NCBI RefSeq assembly: GCF_002007205.1
Contig: NZ_LAZS01000012.1
Span: forward strand, 992,001 to 1,056,000
DNA from: Ensifer adhaerens
Lineage (GTDB): Bacteria; Pseudomonadota; Alphaproteobacteria; Rhizobiales; Rhizobiaceae
DNA: 64,000 bases
Direction: 5' to 3'
Shown: piece by piece, positions 56,589-64,000 of the stretch
How the letters are laid out: every line of letters begins with the position of its first letter
Position numbering within the stretch: position 1 is the first letter of the stretch
Notes under the pieces: generated by a model
Databases searched by the model: none
The model's input: the letters and a program-made list of their open reading frames with translations, nothing else
Told to the model about the DNA's origin: nothing
Made by a program: the position numbers and the translations under genes

Positions 56589-57200
56589 CTATTCAGAATG
56601 CGAATACTGATCGTTTTCGCGCTGTTTAAGTCGGGATGCGACGCACCGTATATGCGACGCTCCCACTCCACAGCAGCCACCAATGATCGAGGCGCCGCTT
56701 TTCACCCAATCGGATGCAAAACTAGAATAGCGGTCAGCTGAGAGATCGTCTCGAACGTAATGTAACGTTTCGTCTGCCGCTCCCTCTTCATCGGAAGCGA
56801 ATGCATTCGCATAAACACCCATATCAAGGGAAACGCCCAAATCGCCGAAGACCCCAGAGGCCTCCTCGACCGCTGCCTGCATAACTTCGGGACGGCTGCA
56901 ATTGAAGAGGAGTGCCTGAGCTGCCGACGGCAACCCATCGCGCCGCATCGGCCAGGCGTTCCCCGGAACGCAGGGCTACCGAGTTTGACTCCGATCCGGG
57001 TCCGTCTTCAAGCGTGAAGGATATCCAGAACGGTTTACCGGTGCTCTCTATCGCCTGCTGCACTGCCTTGGCTTCGGCCGTGAGGCTCAGGGTTTCACCT
57101 AGCCACAGATCAACGTAGGGCGCGAGTTCTTCCACCAACAGGCCAAGATAGTCCTGCACCCGCTCCGGTCTGAGTTGCGGTTCGTACGAACCGAAGATCG
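56589..57200 (-). pseudogene. Homocysteine S-methyltransferase remnant
   Basis: Two frames encode adjacent parts of a homocysteine methyltransferase. One (57200 to about 56930) has FPPIFGSYEPQLRPERVQDY, APYVDLWLGETLSLTAEAKA and PFWISFTLEDG. The other (56948 to 56589) has LLFNCSRPEVMQAAVEEA, VYANAF and the zinc-ligand ending SIIGGCCGVGASHI. A frameshift near 56930 joins them, and about 130 N-terminal residues are absent. The gene is non-functional. Confidence 0.82.
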
Positions 57201-57609
57201 GCGGGAAGCGCGCCGAACGATTAGCGCGTCATATCACGGACCAGTTTCGCAACGGGACCAGCGACGAGGCTGCTTTATTCGAGAACGCTATGTGGCTGGA
57301 GCAGCACTCCGGCGCCGCATGGCATCGACCGGACGCATAGGGAACGTTTCGGATCGGGGGCCGTTGTTGGATTTGCCGATGATCCACGAAGCCGGATGAT
57401 CGATCGGCTCCAACGCCAAGCCGTTGTCGAGCGGAGCTGCCAGTACACGCTTGCTCCCCGTCGTCGCCTTTCTTTTGGGCTCGACACCGCCTCTTCCACT
57501 TCATCGTGCCGACCAAAGAGATGGCGCGCGGTTACTTCCCAACAGTTGCTAATTACATCCGCAAAGAAAGGCGGCAGCGCCTGAGGAAACTTGTGCGGTG
57601 AGCACGGGA
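57201..57609. other. Region of decayed sequence between two remnants
   Basis: Mixed frames, including a plus-strand phrase LFHFIVPTKEMARGYFPTVA ending before 57603, suggest further degraded genes. I do not recognise the families, and no intact gene is present. Confidence 0.4.
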
Positions 57610-57985
57610 CTACGCCGCCTTCAGGGACAACTCGTGCTGTTCGGAGCTAACATTGACGCCATCGGCGGTAATAACTTCAGGGTTGGCAATGCCGATAAAG
57701 GCAAAGACGCTCTTGAGGTAACTGAGCGTGTGCTCGAAGTTCTCGGCGGGGCAACCCGGACCATAAAAGCCGCCACAGGCCAGGGCGATGATGACGCGTT
57801 TCGTTCCCACGAAGCTTTCAGCTCGCTTTGCTGTGTACCGGAAGGTCTTGCCCGGAACCGCGATGCGATCGATCCAGGCTTTCAGTTGGCTCGGAACCCT
57901 GAAACTGTAATGCGGTACGCCAAGCACAACCGTTTCCGCTGCAAGAAACTCTTCCAAAACGTTTCGCCAAGCTCAATTTCGGCCT
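57610..57985 (-). pseudogene. FMN-dependent azoreductase, C-terminal remnant
   Basis: A 115-residue frame encodes the C-terminal half of an AzoR-type flavodoxin-fold reductase: VLGVPHYSFRVPSQLKAWID, RIAVPGKTFRYTAKRAESFV and GGFYGPG. The flavin-binding N-terminus is missing, because the LysR gene end abuts at 57989. Intact azoR genes are commonly divergent from or next to LysR genes of this type, so the remnant may be the original partner of that regulator. Confidence 0.75.
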
Positions 57986-57988
57986 TCG

Positions 57989-58924
57989 CTACCCCAGACT
58001 CCCTGCAAAGCGTTCCGGCCACTTTTCGCGCTGGAACGTTTCGACGAGGAAATCGATAAAAACACGGGTCTTGAGCGGCAGAAGTGTGCGGTTGGCGTAG
58101 TAAATCGAGATCGGCCCGGCATCGGCGTACCAAGCTGGTAACACCCGGACCAGTTCACCGCTTTCCAGATAGGGCAGCGCGTCGGGCTTGGCGATCATTG
58201 CGACCCCAAGCCCTAGCAACGCTGCGGACCGCATGGCGGCCGGATCGTTCACGACAATCGTTTCCCGCAGCAGGGCCGGCTGTTCTTCGCCGGCGACGTT
58301 CCGCATCTGCCACTGTCGAATACGACCGGTCCGCATCGACCGCATCACGATACCGTCGAGTTCCTGCAAGGCGGTGGGATCATGCGGTTGAGCCTGACTG
58401 TGCAAGTATGCAGGCGACGCCACGGCAATGATATGAGCGGCCGCGAGGGTCTTGGCGACTATGCCTGGGGTCAGTTCGAAGCCGCCCCCGATCGCCGCGT
58501 CGTAGCCTTCGGCTATCAGATCCACCTGCCTATTCTCAAACATCCATTCCGGCCTGACCAGTGGATAGCGTCTCATGAATTCGGGCAGAGTCGGCAAGAT
58601 ATAGTTCATTCCGAAGGTCGGGCTCATGCTCAGCTTCAATACGCCTGCCGGCTCTGATTGATCGCTCGTGGCTTCCGCAATAGCCCCCTGTAGGCTCGCT
58701 AGGTGATCGCGGATCGACACAAGGAACCGCTCGCCGGGTTCCGTGAGTGCCAGATGCCGTGTGCTGCGCTGAAACAGCCTTAGCTTTAGATTGCTCTCCA
58801 GCGCAGCCACGTTGCGGCTGACGGCGGCCGGAGTCAGCCCTAAGCGCCGGGCCGCCGCAGAAAAGCTGCCAAGTTCGGCGCTGCGAACGAACGATTCCAG
58901 ATTGGCGAGCGTCTCCATTTCCAT
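57989..58924 (-). CDS. LysR-family transcriptional regulator
   Basis: A typical LysR protein of about 310 residues: METLANLESFVRSAELGSFS and GLTPAAVSRNVAALESNL form the HTH, followed by an effector domain. The frame is open to a TTG at 58933; ATG at 58924 or 58918 is more likely. It is divergent from the SDR / reductase / MFS operon 103 bases away and is the obvious regulator of it. The CrgA/AaeR-like subgroup often senses aromatics or electrophiles. Confidence 0.9.
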   Translation of the reverse strand: MEMETLANLESFVRSAELGSFSAAARRLGLTPAAVSRNVAALESNLKLRLFQRSTRHLALTEPGERFLVSIRDHLASLQGAIAEATSDQSEPAGVLKLSMSPTFGMNYILPTLPEFMRRYPLVRPEWMFENRQVDLIAEGYDAAIGGGFELTPGIVAKTLAAAHIIAVASPAYLHSQAQPHDPTALQELDGIVMRSMRTGRIRQWQMRNVAGEEQPALLRETIVVNDPAAMRSAALLGLGVAMIAKPDALPYLESGELVRVLPAWYADAGPISIYYANRTLLPLKTRVFIDFLVETFQREKWPERFAGSLG

Positions 58925-59027
58925 CACTTTCAACAGTTACTTGAAATAGATAACAGCTCACTTCCACTTTTCGCAAGAAAATAAGAAGCCGATATTGCCT
59001 CCATCAACCAACCTTGGAGGTATCCAA

Positions 59028-59780
59028 ATGACCAACACTTCTCTGAAACTGGCCGGTAAGGCCGCTCTCGTAACCGGCGGCTCGCGCTCGATCGGCGCCG
59101 CAATCGCCAAGCGTCTCGCCGCCGATGGTGCCGCTGTCGCCCTCACCTACAGCGCATCGCCCGACAAGGCGGCCGCTGTCGTCACCGAGATTGAAGCCGC
59201 TGGCGGCCGCGCCATCGCCATTCACGCCGACTCGGGCAATCCGGAATCCGTCCGCGCGGCTGTCGCGAAAACGGAAGAGACCTTCGGTTCGCTCGACATT
59301 CTCGTCAACAATGCCGGCATCGCTCTTGGCGGCCCGATCGAAGAGATCAAGTTCGAGGATTACGAACGCATGATCGCCGTGAATGTCACGGGCGTCTTCG
59401 TCGGAACTCAGGAAGCCGCGCGGCGGATGAAGTCCGGCGGCCGTATCGTCCATATCGGCTCGTCGATGACCCGCTATGCCGCTTTCCCGACCGCCTCACT
59501 CTATACGCTCACAAAGGGAGCTGTTGCTGGTTTCAACCGCAGCCTCGTGCGTGACCTCGGTCCGAAGGGGATCACCGTCAACACCGTACATCCCGGTCCG
59601 ACCGATACCGACATGAACCCGGATGGCGGCCCCGTTTCGAAGATTGTTGGCCCCGGGATGGCAATCGGCCGCTACGGCAAGGACTACGAGGTCGCCAGCG
59701 TCGTGGCCTACCTCGTTAGCCCTGAAGCGGCCTTTGTAACCGGCGCCGACATCGTCGCCGACGGTGGTTTCACCGCCTGA
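59028..59780 (+). CDS. Short-chain dehydrogenase, FabG-like
   Basis: The 250-residue SDR has ALVTGGSRSIGAAIAKRLAA, LVNNAGIALGG, and catalytic residues in HIGSSM and LYTLTKGAV (YxxxK). CTTGGAGG precedes the ATG at 59028; upstream residues to 58995 are probably untranslated. First gene of an operon with the NADP-binding and MFS genes. It probably reduces a small carbonyl under control of the divergent LysR. Confidence 0.93.
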   Translation: MTNTSLKLAGKAALVTGGSRSIGAAIAKRLAADGAAVALTYSASPDKAAAVVTEIEAAGGRAIAIHADSGNPESVRAAVAKTEETFGSLDILVNNAGIALGGPIEEIKFEDYERMIAVNVTGVFVGTQEAARRMKSGGRIVHIGSSMTRYAAFPTASLYTLTKGAVAGFNRSLVRDLGPKGITVNTVHPGPTDTDMNPDGGPVSKIVGPGMAIGRYGKDYEVASVVAYLVSPEAAFVTGADIVADGGFTA

Positions 59781-59840
59781 TCCGCCACCGGCGCTCCAAT
59801 GCCGGAGCGCCGGTTCCCCCTATTTCAAAGGAGAACCAGC

Positions 59841-60440
59841 ATGTCCATCGGTATCATCGGAGCCGGCAATATCGGCGCGGCCTTCGCCCGCGCCCTTGCG
59901 CGCAACAGCATTTCCGCCACCATCGCCAACAGCCGCGGCCCGGCCTCACTTGCCGTGCTCGAAACGGAACTAAAGCCCTTCATCAAGGCAGGTACGCTTG
60001 AAGAGGCGGCGAGCGCCGACATCGTGCTGGTCGCCGTCAACTGGTCGAAGCTGCCGCAGGCGCTGAAGGGTCTGCCGGATTTCGGCGGCCGCATCGTCAT
60101 CGACGCCAACAATCCCATCGAGGCGCCGCTGTTCAAACCGGCCGAGCTGAACGGTCGTCTTTCCACCGAGATCTTCGCCGATCTCGTGCCCGGAGCACGT
60201 GTCGTCAAAGCGTTCAACCATCTGCAACCGCACCTGATCTCGGGTGATCCGAAAGCCGAGGGCGGCTCGCGAGTTCTGTTTTATTCGGGCGACGATGCGC
60301 GCTCCAAGGCGGAAGTTGGCGCGCTGATCTCCAGGCTCGGCTTCACCGGCATCGATCTCGGCCCGGTCTCGGTCGGCGGCAAACTGGTGCAGTTCCCCGG
60401 CGGCCCCCTGCCCACCCTTAACCTCGTCAAGTTCGGTTAA
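59841..60440 (+). CDS. NADPH-dependent F420 reductase-like / NAD(P)-binding protein
   Basis: The 199-residue protein begins SIGIIGAGNIGAAFARALAR, the Rossmann nucleotide-binding motif, with VNWSKLPQAL and KAFNHLQPH as later family segments. It resembles the NADPH:F420 oxidoreductase-like (NAD-binding F420) family common in bacteria without F420, with unknown natural substrate. AAAGGAGA lies well placed before the ATG. It is second in the operon. Confidence 0.88.
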   Translation: MSIGIIGAGNIGAAFARALARNSISATIANSRGPASLAVLETELKPFIKAGTLEEAASADIVLVAVNWSKLPQALKGLPDFGGRIVIDANNPIEAPLFKPAELNGRLSTEIFADLVPGARVVKAFNHLQPHLISGDPKAEGGSRVLFYSGDDARSKAEVGALISRLGFTGIDLGPVSVGGKLVQFPGGPLPTLNLVKFG

Positions 60441-60506
60441 ACGATCGTCGGCGAACTGGAGCCCCCTTTCTCCGGTTCGCCCAATTCTTCACCAAGGAAT
60501 CCTCCC

Positions 60507-61700
60507 ATGGACATGCCAGTCTCCCGCAGTGTTTCCGTAAGCCATGCGGATAGCAAACCGCTTGCCTCCTGGGCGGCAGTCGCCAGTGTCGGCGTCGGGG
60601 CCTTCGCTCTGGTCACCACCGAATTCCTGCCGGTTGGCCTTCTGCCTCTGATAGCGGCCGACCTTGGCATCAGCGATGGAACGGCCGGACTGATGGTGAC
60701 GACGCCGGGCTTCCTTGCAGCAATTGCGGCGCCGATGACCCTCGGATTTGCCGCGCGCTTCGATCGCAAGCATGTGCTTGTCGCACTGCTAGTGCTGCTC
60801 GTCGTCTCGAACGCCATCGTCGCAACAGCCCAGGGATTTGCCGCGCTGATGTTCGGACGGGTGCTGCTCGGAATTGCGGTCGGCGGCTTCTGGACGATTG
60901 GCGGCTCGCTCGGCCCCCGCCTGCGTCCGGGCGCGGAAGGCCCGCGTGCCACAGCACTGATCTTCTCAGGTGTCTCGCTGGGCACTGTCGCCGGGGTCCC
61001 CGCGGGCGCCCTGATTGGCGACCTGTTCGGCTGGCGTACCGCGTTCCTGCTCGTATCAGGGGTCGCACTGCTGGTCGTGGCGGCGCTCCAGCTTCTGCTA
61101 CCGGTAATAACAGCGCAGAAGGGTTCAGGACTAAAGCAAGTTCCGGACGTGTTGCGGTTGCGGCGGATCCGGATCGGTCTGACGGCAGCCGTGCTCATTT
61201 TTGTCGGGCAATTCGCGGCCTATACCTACATTACGCCGTTTCTCATCGGTGCAACCGGTATCGATACCGCAACTCTCAGCATGGTGCTGCTCGGCTATGG
61301 TGCGGCGGGGTTTGCCGGAAACCTGTTTGGGGGCTGGGCCGCTGGCCGGAACTTCGTCCTCGCGCTTGCCGGTACTGCGTTTCTGATCGCCTTGTCGGTG
61401 GCGGGCTTGCTGCTGGCCGGCAGCAGTGCGCTTATCGCCATTGCCTGGGTTGTCGCCTGGGGTTTCGGTTTCGGCATGCTGCCGATCGCCATGCAAACAT
61501 TCCTGTTCAGTTCTGCATCGGACCGACTGGAAAGCATCGCCGCCCTCTTCGTCTCGATCGCGCAACTTGCAATCGGGCTTGGCGCGCTGGTCGGCGGCCT
61601 CGCAGTCGATAATTTCGGCGTGCCAAGCGCTCTCTGGCTCGGTGCGGCAAGCGCACTACTAACCGCGAGCCTGATCGCAGTAACCAGAAAAGCTGATTGA
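60507..61700 (+). CDS. MFS transporter, DHA1-type exporter
   Basis: The 397-residue protein has about 12 hydrophobic helices. TEFLPVGLLPLIAADLG in the first helix region and RGPRATALIFSGVSLGTVAG-type motif C (ATALIFSGVSLGTVAGVPAG) mark it as a DHA1/AraJ-like drug exporter of the proton-antiporter class. It ends the LysR-controlled operon and may export the compound handled by the reductases. Confidence 0.92.
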   Translation: MDMPVSRSVSVSHADSKPLASWAAVASVGVGAFALVTTEFLPVGLLPLIAADLGISDGTAGLMVTTPGFLAAIAAPMTLGFAARFDRKHVLVALLVLLVVSNAIVATAQGFAALMFGRVLLGIAVGGFWTIGGSLGPRLRPGAEGPRATALIFSGVSLGTVAGVPAGALIGDLFGWRTAFLLVSGVALLVVAALQLLLPVITAQKGSGLKQVPDVLRLRRIRIGLTAAVLIFVGQFAAYTYITPFLIGATGIDTATLSMVLLGYGAAGFAGNLFGGWAAGRNFVLALAGTAFLIALSVAGLLLAGSSALIAIAWVVAWGFGFGMLPIAMQTFLFSSASDRLESIAALFVSIAQLAIGLGALVGGLAVDNFGVPSALWLGAASALLTASLIAVTRKAD

Positions 61701-61786
61701 TCCAGGGCGGACGATCGTCATGGCATTTGGTTTCTTGCTGCCGTTTCGTGCGTCGAAGGCGCCGGGTTTGCTCTGCGCATCACGCA

Positions 61787-61803
61787 ATGCTGCAATGCAG
61801 CAT
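61787..61803. promoter_or_regulatory. 17-base perfect palindrome ATGCTGCAATGCAGCAT
   Basis: Eight-base arms flank a central A, about 40 bases upstream of the probable sRNA. Its core CTGC-AAT-GCAG fits the CTGCN3-4GCAG pattern reported for the PhaR/AniA carbon-storage regulator of alphaproteobacteria. A second inverted repeat, AAATCAC-GCGAA-GTGATTT, is at 61814-61832. Regulatory function is inferred. Confidence 0.5.
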
Positions 61804-61841
61804 AAACAGAATTAAATCACGCGAAGTGATTTATGATGAAT

Positions 61842-61953
61842 ATGTCGAAGCGCAGCACCTCCTCCCGCTGCGTCAGATGCAGCTCGGCTCACCTCCTCCC
61901 GGGCCGATCAGATCCAGGGACCCCGCCCCCTCCTCCCGGGTCGGGGTCTTTTC
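61842..61953 (+). ncRNA. Probable anti-Shine-Dalgarno sRNA with three CCTCCTCCC loops
   Basis: Three successive hairpins each display CCTCCTCCC. The first is CGCAGC/GCTGCG (61851-61872), the second TCGGCTC/GGGCCGA (61884-61907, one G-U), and the third GACCCCG/CGGGGTC (61919-61948), which is followed by TTTT and so is also an intrinsic terminator. This is the design of the alphaproteobacterial cuckoo/CcsR sRNAs, whose loops can pair with ribosome binding sites. Known members usually have two such hairpins, so three is unusual. A TATGAT at 61832 is a possible -10. Not translated. Confidence 0.7.
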
Positions 61954-62361
61954 TGTCTCGAGACCTCTGCGTAACGGTGGCCACCCCGTAGCCTCTCGCT
62001 ATGGAACAGGGCGGGGCACGCAGGGGCGAAGGCGTCCAACTGGAGTTGCCGACACGAACAATGGCCATCAGTTTCCCGCTCCTGCTACCGAGCGACGAGA
62101 TCGATGAGCTTTAGTTGTCTGAGCTCGCCAGCGCGATGTCTGTGAAGAGCTAACCCTCCGCCGTTGACCAAGGGCGCCGCCGCTCTAGTCCGGAACGCAC
62201 TTTATCTTCGAATTGTGATTAGCGATAATGGGCGCATTACCTCTCTCCTTTACCCAGTGCGAGATCATGGCCCGGGATGTATGAGGCTACTTCAAATCCG
62301 CTGTCGGCAAGACTGGTAATAACTCGCGTACGCCGGGGACCTTGGCAAACTGGTATAGGTC
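61954..62361. other. Intergenic sequence with no intact gene
   Basis: About 400 bases between the sRNA and the acuI remnant. A short minus-strand phrase (LADSGFEVASYIPGHDLAL) near 62260-62330 may be the end of a lost gene, family unknown. Nothing else was recognised. Confidence 0.4.
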
Positions 62362-62655
62362 TCAATGAAGCTGCGGATTAACCGGTACTAAAATGCGACC
62401 ACGCACTTTACCCTCGAGGAACTGCGGGACGAATGCGACCACATCGGCGAGCTGGACTTCCGTCGTCATTGCATCGAGTCTCGCCATGTCGAGTTCCTTT
62501 GCGAGCCGTTGCCAGGCGATCAGCCTCTCGGGCTTTGAACACATGACGCTGTCGATCCCGACAAGCGTCACAGCGCGCAAGATGAAAGGGGCGACGGTCG
62601 TGGGGAGTTCCATGCCGCCCGCCAGTCCGCATGCGGCGACGACACCGCGATTGCG
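62362..62655 (-). pseudogene. Acrylyl-CoA reductase (AcuI/YhdH) C-terminal remnant cut by an insertion sequence
   Basis: The frame encodes GVVAACGLAGGMELPTTVAP, RAVTLVGIDSVMC and a terminal KVRGRILVPVN, the last third of a zinc-independent medium-chain reductase of the AcuI/YhdH family. The upstream two thirds, including the NADPH site, are absent. The remnant ends where the IS21-like repeats begin, so insertion (or a later deletion) broke the gene. Confidence 0.8.
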
Positions 62656-62656
62656 G

Positions 62657-62748
62657 ATTCCAGGAATTAACCGGACGGGATTCCGATCAAAATCCGGACA
62701 GCGTTCCGATCTGAAGCCGGACAGCATTCCAATCAATTACCGGACGGT
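62657..62748. repeat. Four tandem 23-base repeats at the IS21-type element end
   Basis: Units start at 62657, 62680, 62703 and 62726, each beginning [AG]TTCC and ending CCGGAC[GA]G[GCT]. Multiple terminal repeats are the normal transposase-binding sites of IS21-family elements. They lie 74 bases before the transposase start. Confidence 0.75.
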
Positions 62749-62821
62749 TTTTCCGTCCTGACGATGCCTTTGGGTCAGCAACCTTGGCATGAATCTCCTC
62801 AGTATCCACGAGGGGAATTTC

Positions 62822-64000
62822 ATGCCGTCGAAGAGAAGGCTGACCATGCGACACATACGACAGATGCTTCGGCTCTCTGCCGGCGGGACAAGCGTACGCG
62901 AGATTGCGGTGGTGCTCGGGATCGCCCGAAGTACGGTGCAAGATAATCTGGATCGGGCTAAGGCCGCCGGGTTGAGTTGGCCATTGCCAGGAGAACTGAC
63001 AGACGATGCTCTGGAGCATCGGCTTTTCACCCGCGCCGGCGTCAAACAGGGCCAGCGGCGACGTCACGAGCCGAACTGGGCGGAGCTTTCCATCGAGCTG
63101 AAGAAGCCCGGCGTGACGCTGCTGATCCTGTGGGAGGAATATCGCAGCGTCCATCCCGGTGGTTATGGCTATAGCCGTTTCTGCGAGCTATTCCGCGGTT
63201 TCGAGCAGCGCCTTTCGCCGACGATGCGCCAGGAGCATGCTGCCGGCGATAAGGTCTTCGTGGACTATTCCGGCAAGAAGGTGCCGATCGTCGATCGCAA
63301 GACCGGGGAGGTCCGCGAGGCGGAGCTGTTCCTCGGCGTGCTCGGCGCGTCGAGCTTCACATTCGCAGAGGTGACCTGGTCGCAGACCTTGCCGGACTGG
63401 ATCGGCTCGCATGTGCGCATGTTCGCCTTCTTCGGCGGCGTGCCCCGCCTGATCGTGCCCGACAATCTGAAGTCCGGCGTCAGCCGCGCCAGCTTCTACG
63501 ATCCCGAGATCAACCGCAGTTACGGCATGATGGCGTCCCACTACGGTGTCGGCGTTCTGCCGGCGCGGCCGCGGCGTCCGAAGGACAAGGCCAAGGTCGA
63601 GAACGGCGTGCGCTTCGCCCAGAGCTGCATTCTCGGTCGCTTGCGCAAGCAGACTTTCTTCTCGCTCACAGAAGCCAATGCCGCGATCGCCGGCGTGCTG
63701 GAGCGCATCAACAATCATGTCATGCGCCGGCTGGGCGTCAGCCGCCGACATCTCTTCGAGACGGTCGAACGCGCCGCGCTCGCAAGTCTGCCCGCCGAGG
63801 ATTACGAGTTCGCCGAATGGCGTTTTGCGCGGGTGTCGACGGACTATCATGTCGAGTTCCAGAGCTTCTTCTATTCCGTCCCGCATGGCCTCATCCGCCA
63901 GCAGGTCGATATCCGGGCGACAGTGCGGATGGTCGAGATCTTCCATCGCGGCAAACGCGTCGCCGTGCATCAGCGCCGCTATGGTGGGCCGCGCTATGGA
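62822..64000 (+). CDS. istA: IS21-family transposase IstA (3' end outside window)
   Basis: The frame is open for 393 codons to the window edge. The N-terminal HTH (HIRQMLRLSAGGTSVREIAV, IARSTVQDNL) and the DDE catalytic residues are present: KVFVDYSGKK (D148), LIVPDNLKSG (D214) and KDKAKVENGV (E260). Full IstA proteins are about 500 residues, with istB (ATPase) next, so the element continues beyond the window. The copy appears intact so far. Confidence 0.93.
   Translation, partial: MPSKRRLTMRHIRQMLRLSAGGTSVREIAVVLGIARSTVQDNLDRAKAAGLSWPLPGELTDDALEHRLFTRAGVKQGQRRRHEPNWAELSIELKKPGVTLLILWEEYRSVHPGGYGYSRFCELFRGFEQRLSPTMRQEHAAGDKVFVDYSGKKVPIVDRKTGEVREAELFLGVLGASSFTFAEVTWSQTLPDWIGSHVRMFAFFGGVPRLIVPDNLKSGVSRASFYDPEINRSYGMMASHYGVGVLPARPRRPKDKAKVENGVRFAQSCILGRLRKQTFFSLTEANAAIAGVLERINNHVMRRLGVSRRHLFETVERAALASLPAEDYEFAEWRFARVSTDYHVEFQSFFYSVPHGLIRQQVDIRATVRMVEIFHRGKRVAVHQRRYGGPRYG

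Noticed and set aside
61913-61953. Reading the third hairpin simply as the MFS operon's terminator
   Set aside because: It lies more than 200 bases after the MFS stop and forms a set with two other hairpins showing the same loop motif, so a separate sRNA explains it better.
62687-63970. Long minus-strand frames across the IS21 region
   Set aside because: They are antisense to the istA frame, which carries a complete HTH and DDE triad; the minus frames show no domain.
1-64000. CRISPR arrays, tRNA or rRNA genes, and a plasmid replication origin (repABC)
   Set aside because: I looked for regularly spaced direct repeats, tRNA-like cloverleaf signatures and RepA/B/C motifs and saw none.

Overview
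The window looks like accessory DNA of a high-GC alphaproteobacterium of the Rhizobiales, most likely Sinorhizobium/Ensifer or a close relative. The reasons are the GC-rich codon use, the dense set of solute ABC transporters and LysR regulators, multiple class III nucleotide cyclases, an alkylsulfatase, a ProQ/FinO-like RNA chaperone gene and an IS21-type element. There are no rRNA or tRNA genes and no housekeeping genes, which suits a large plasmid, chromid or genomic island. The genus is an inference.

Region 1 (1-5.4 kb) is a nucleoside/BMP-type ABC importer (binding protein, two permeases, double ATPase) with a LysR gene. Region 2 (5.4-17.4 kb) is a mosaic of regulatory and orphan genes: two nucleotide cyclases, ProQ/FinO, a Tat-exported aldo/keto reductase, a LysR, an XRE and a LuxR-type regulator. 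It also holds decayed genes (WGR domain, DUF1016/YhcG nuclease) and copies of a short dispersed repeat.

Region 3 (17.4-27 kb) is the most unusual part. On the minus strand lie a helicase remnant, a tight operon (GH108-like muramidase, alpha/beta hydrolase, TPR-trypsin protease), a SLOG-like putative nucleotide sensor, and a TIR-transmembrane-TPR protein. A divergent outer-membrane beta-barrel gene sits between the last two. The mix of sensor, protease, hydrolase and TIR resembles a conflict/defence locus, and I know of no described system with this composition.

Region 4 (27-34 kb) has an alkylsulfatase with a LysR that is nearly identical to the one at 11 kb, a short-chain dehydrogenase and a chemoreceptor. 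Region 5 (34-56 kb) is a large catabolic block: M20 deacylase, hydroxyacid reductase, cupin, two aldehyde dehydrogenases, tartrate/isopropylmalate-type dehydrogenase, two FAD amine oxidases, HAD dehalogenase, class III aminotransferase, a complete peptide-type ABC importer, Lrp regulator, ornithine cyclodeaminase-like protein, threonine dehydratase-like protein, and two related two-domain GNATs. It plausibly imports and degrades an amino or N-acylated compound to central metabolites.

Region 6 (56-64 kb) begins with gene remnants (IS30 transposase, homocysteine methyltransferase, azoreductase). A LysR then diverges from an SDR / NADP-binding reductase / MFS exporter operon. Next come a probable small RNA with three CCTCCTCCC-loop hairpins, an acuI/yhdH remnant, and an IS21-family element running off the end of the window.
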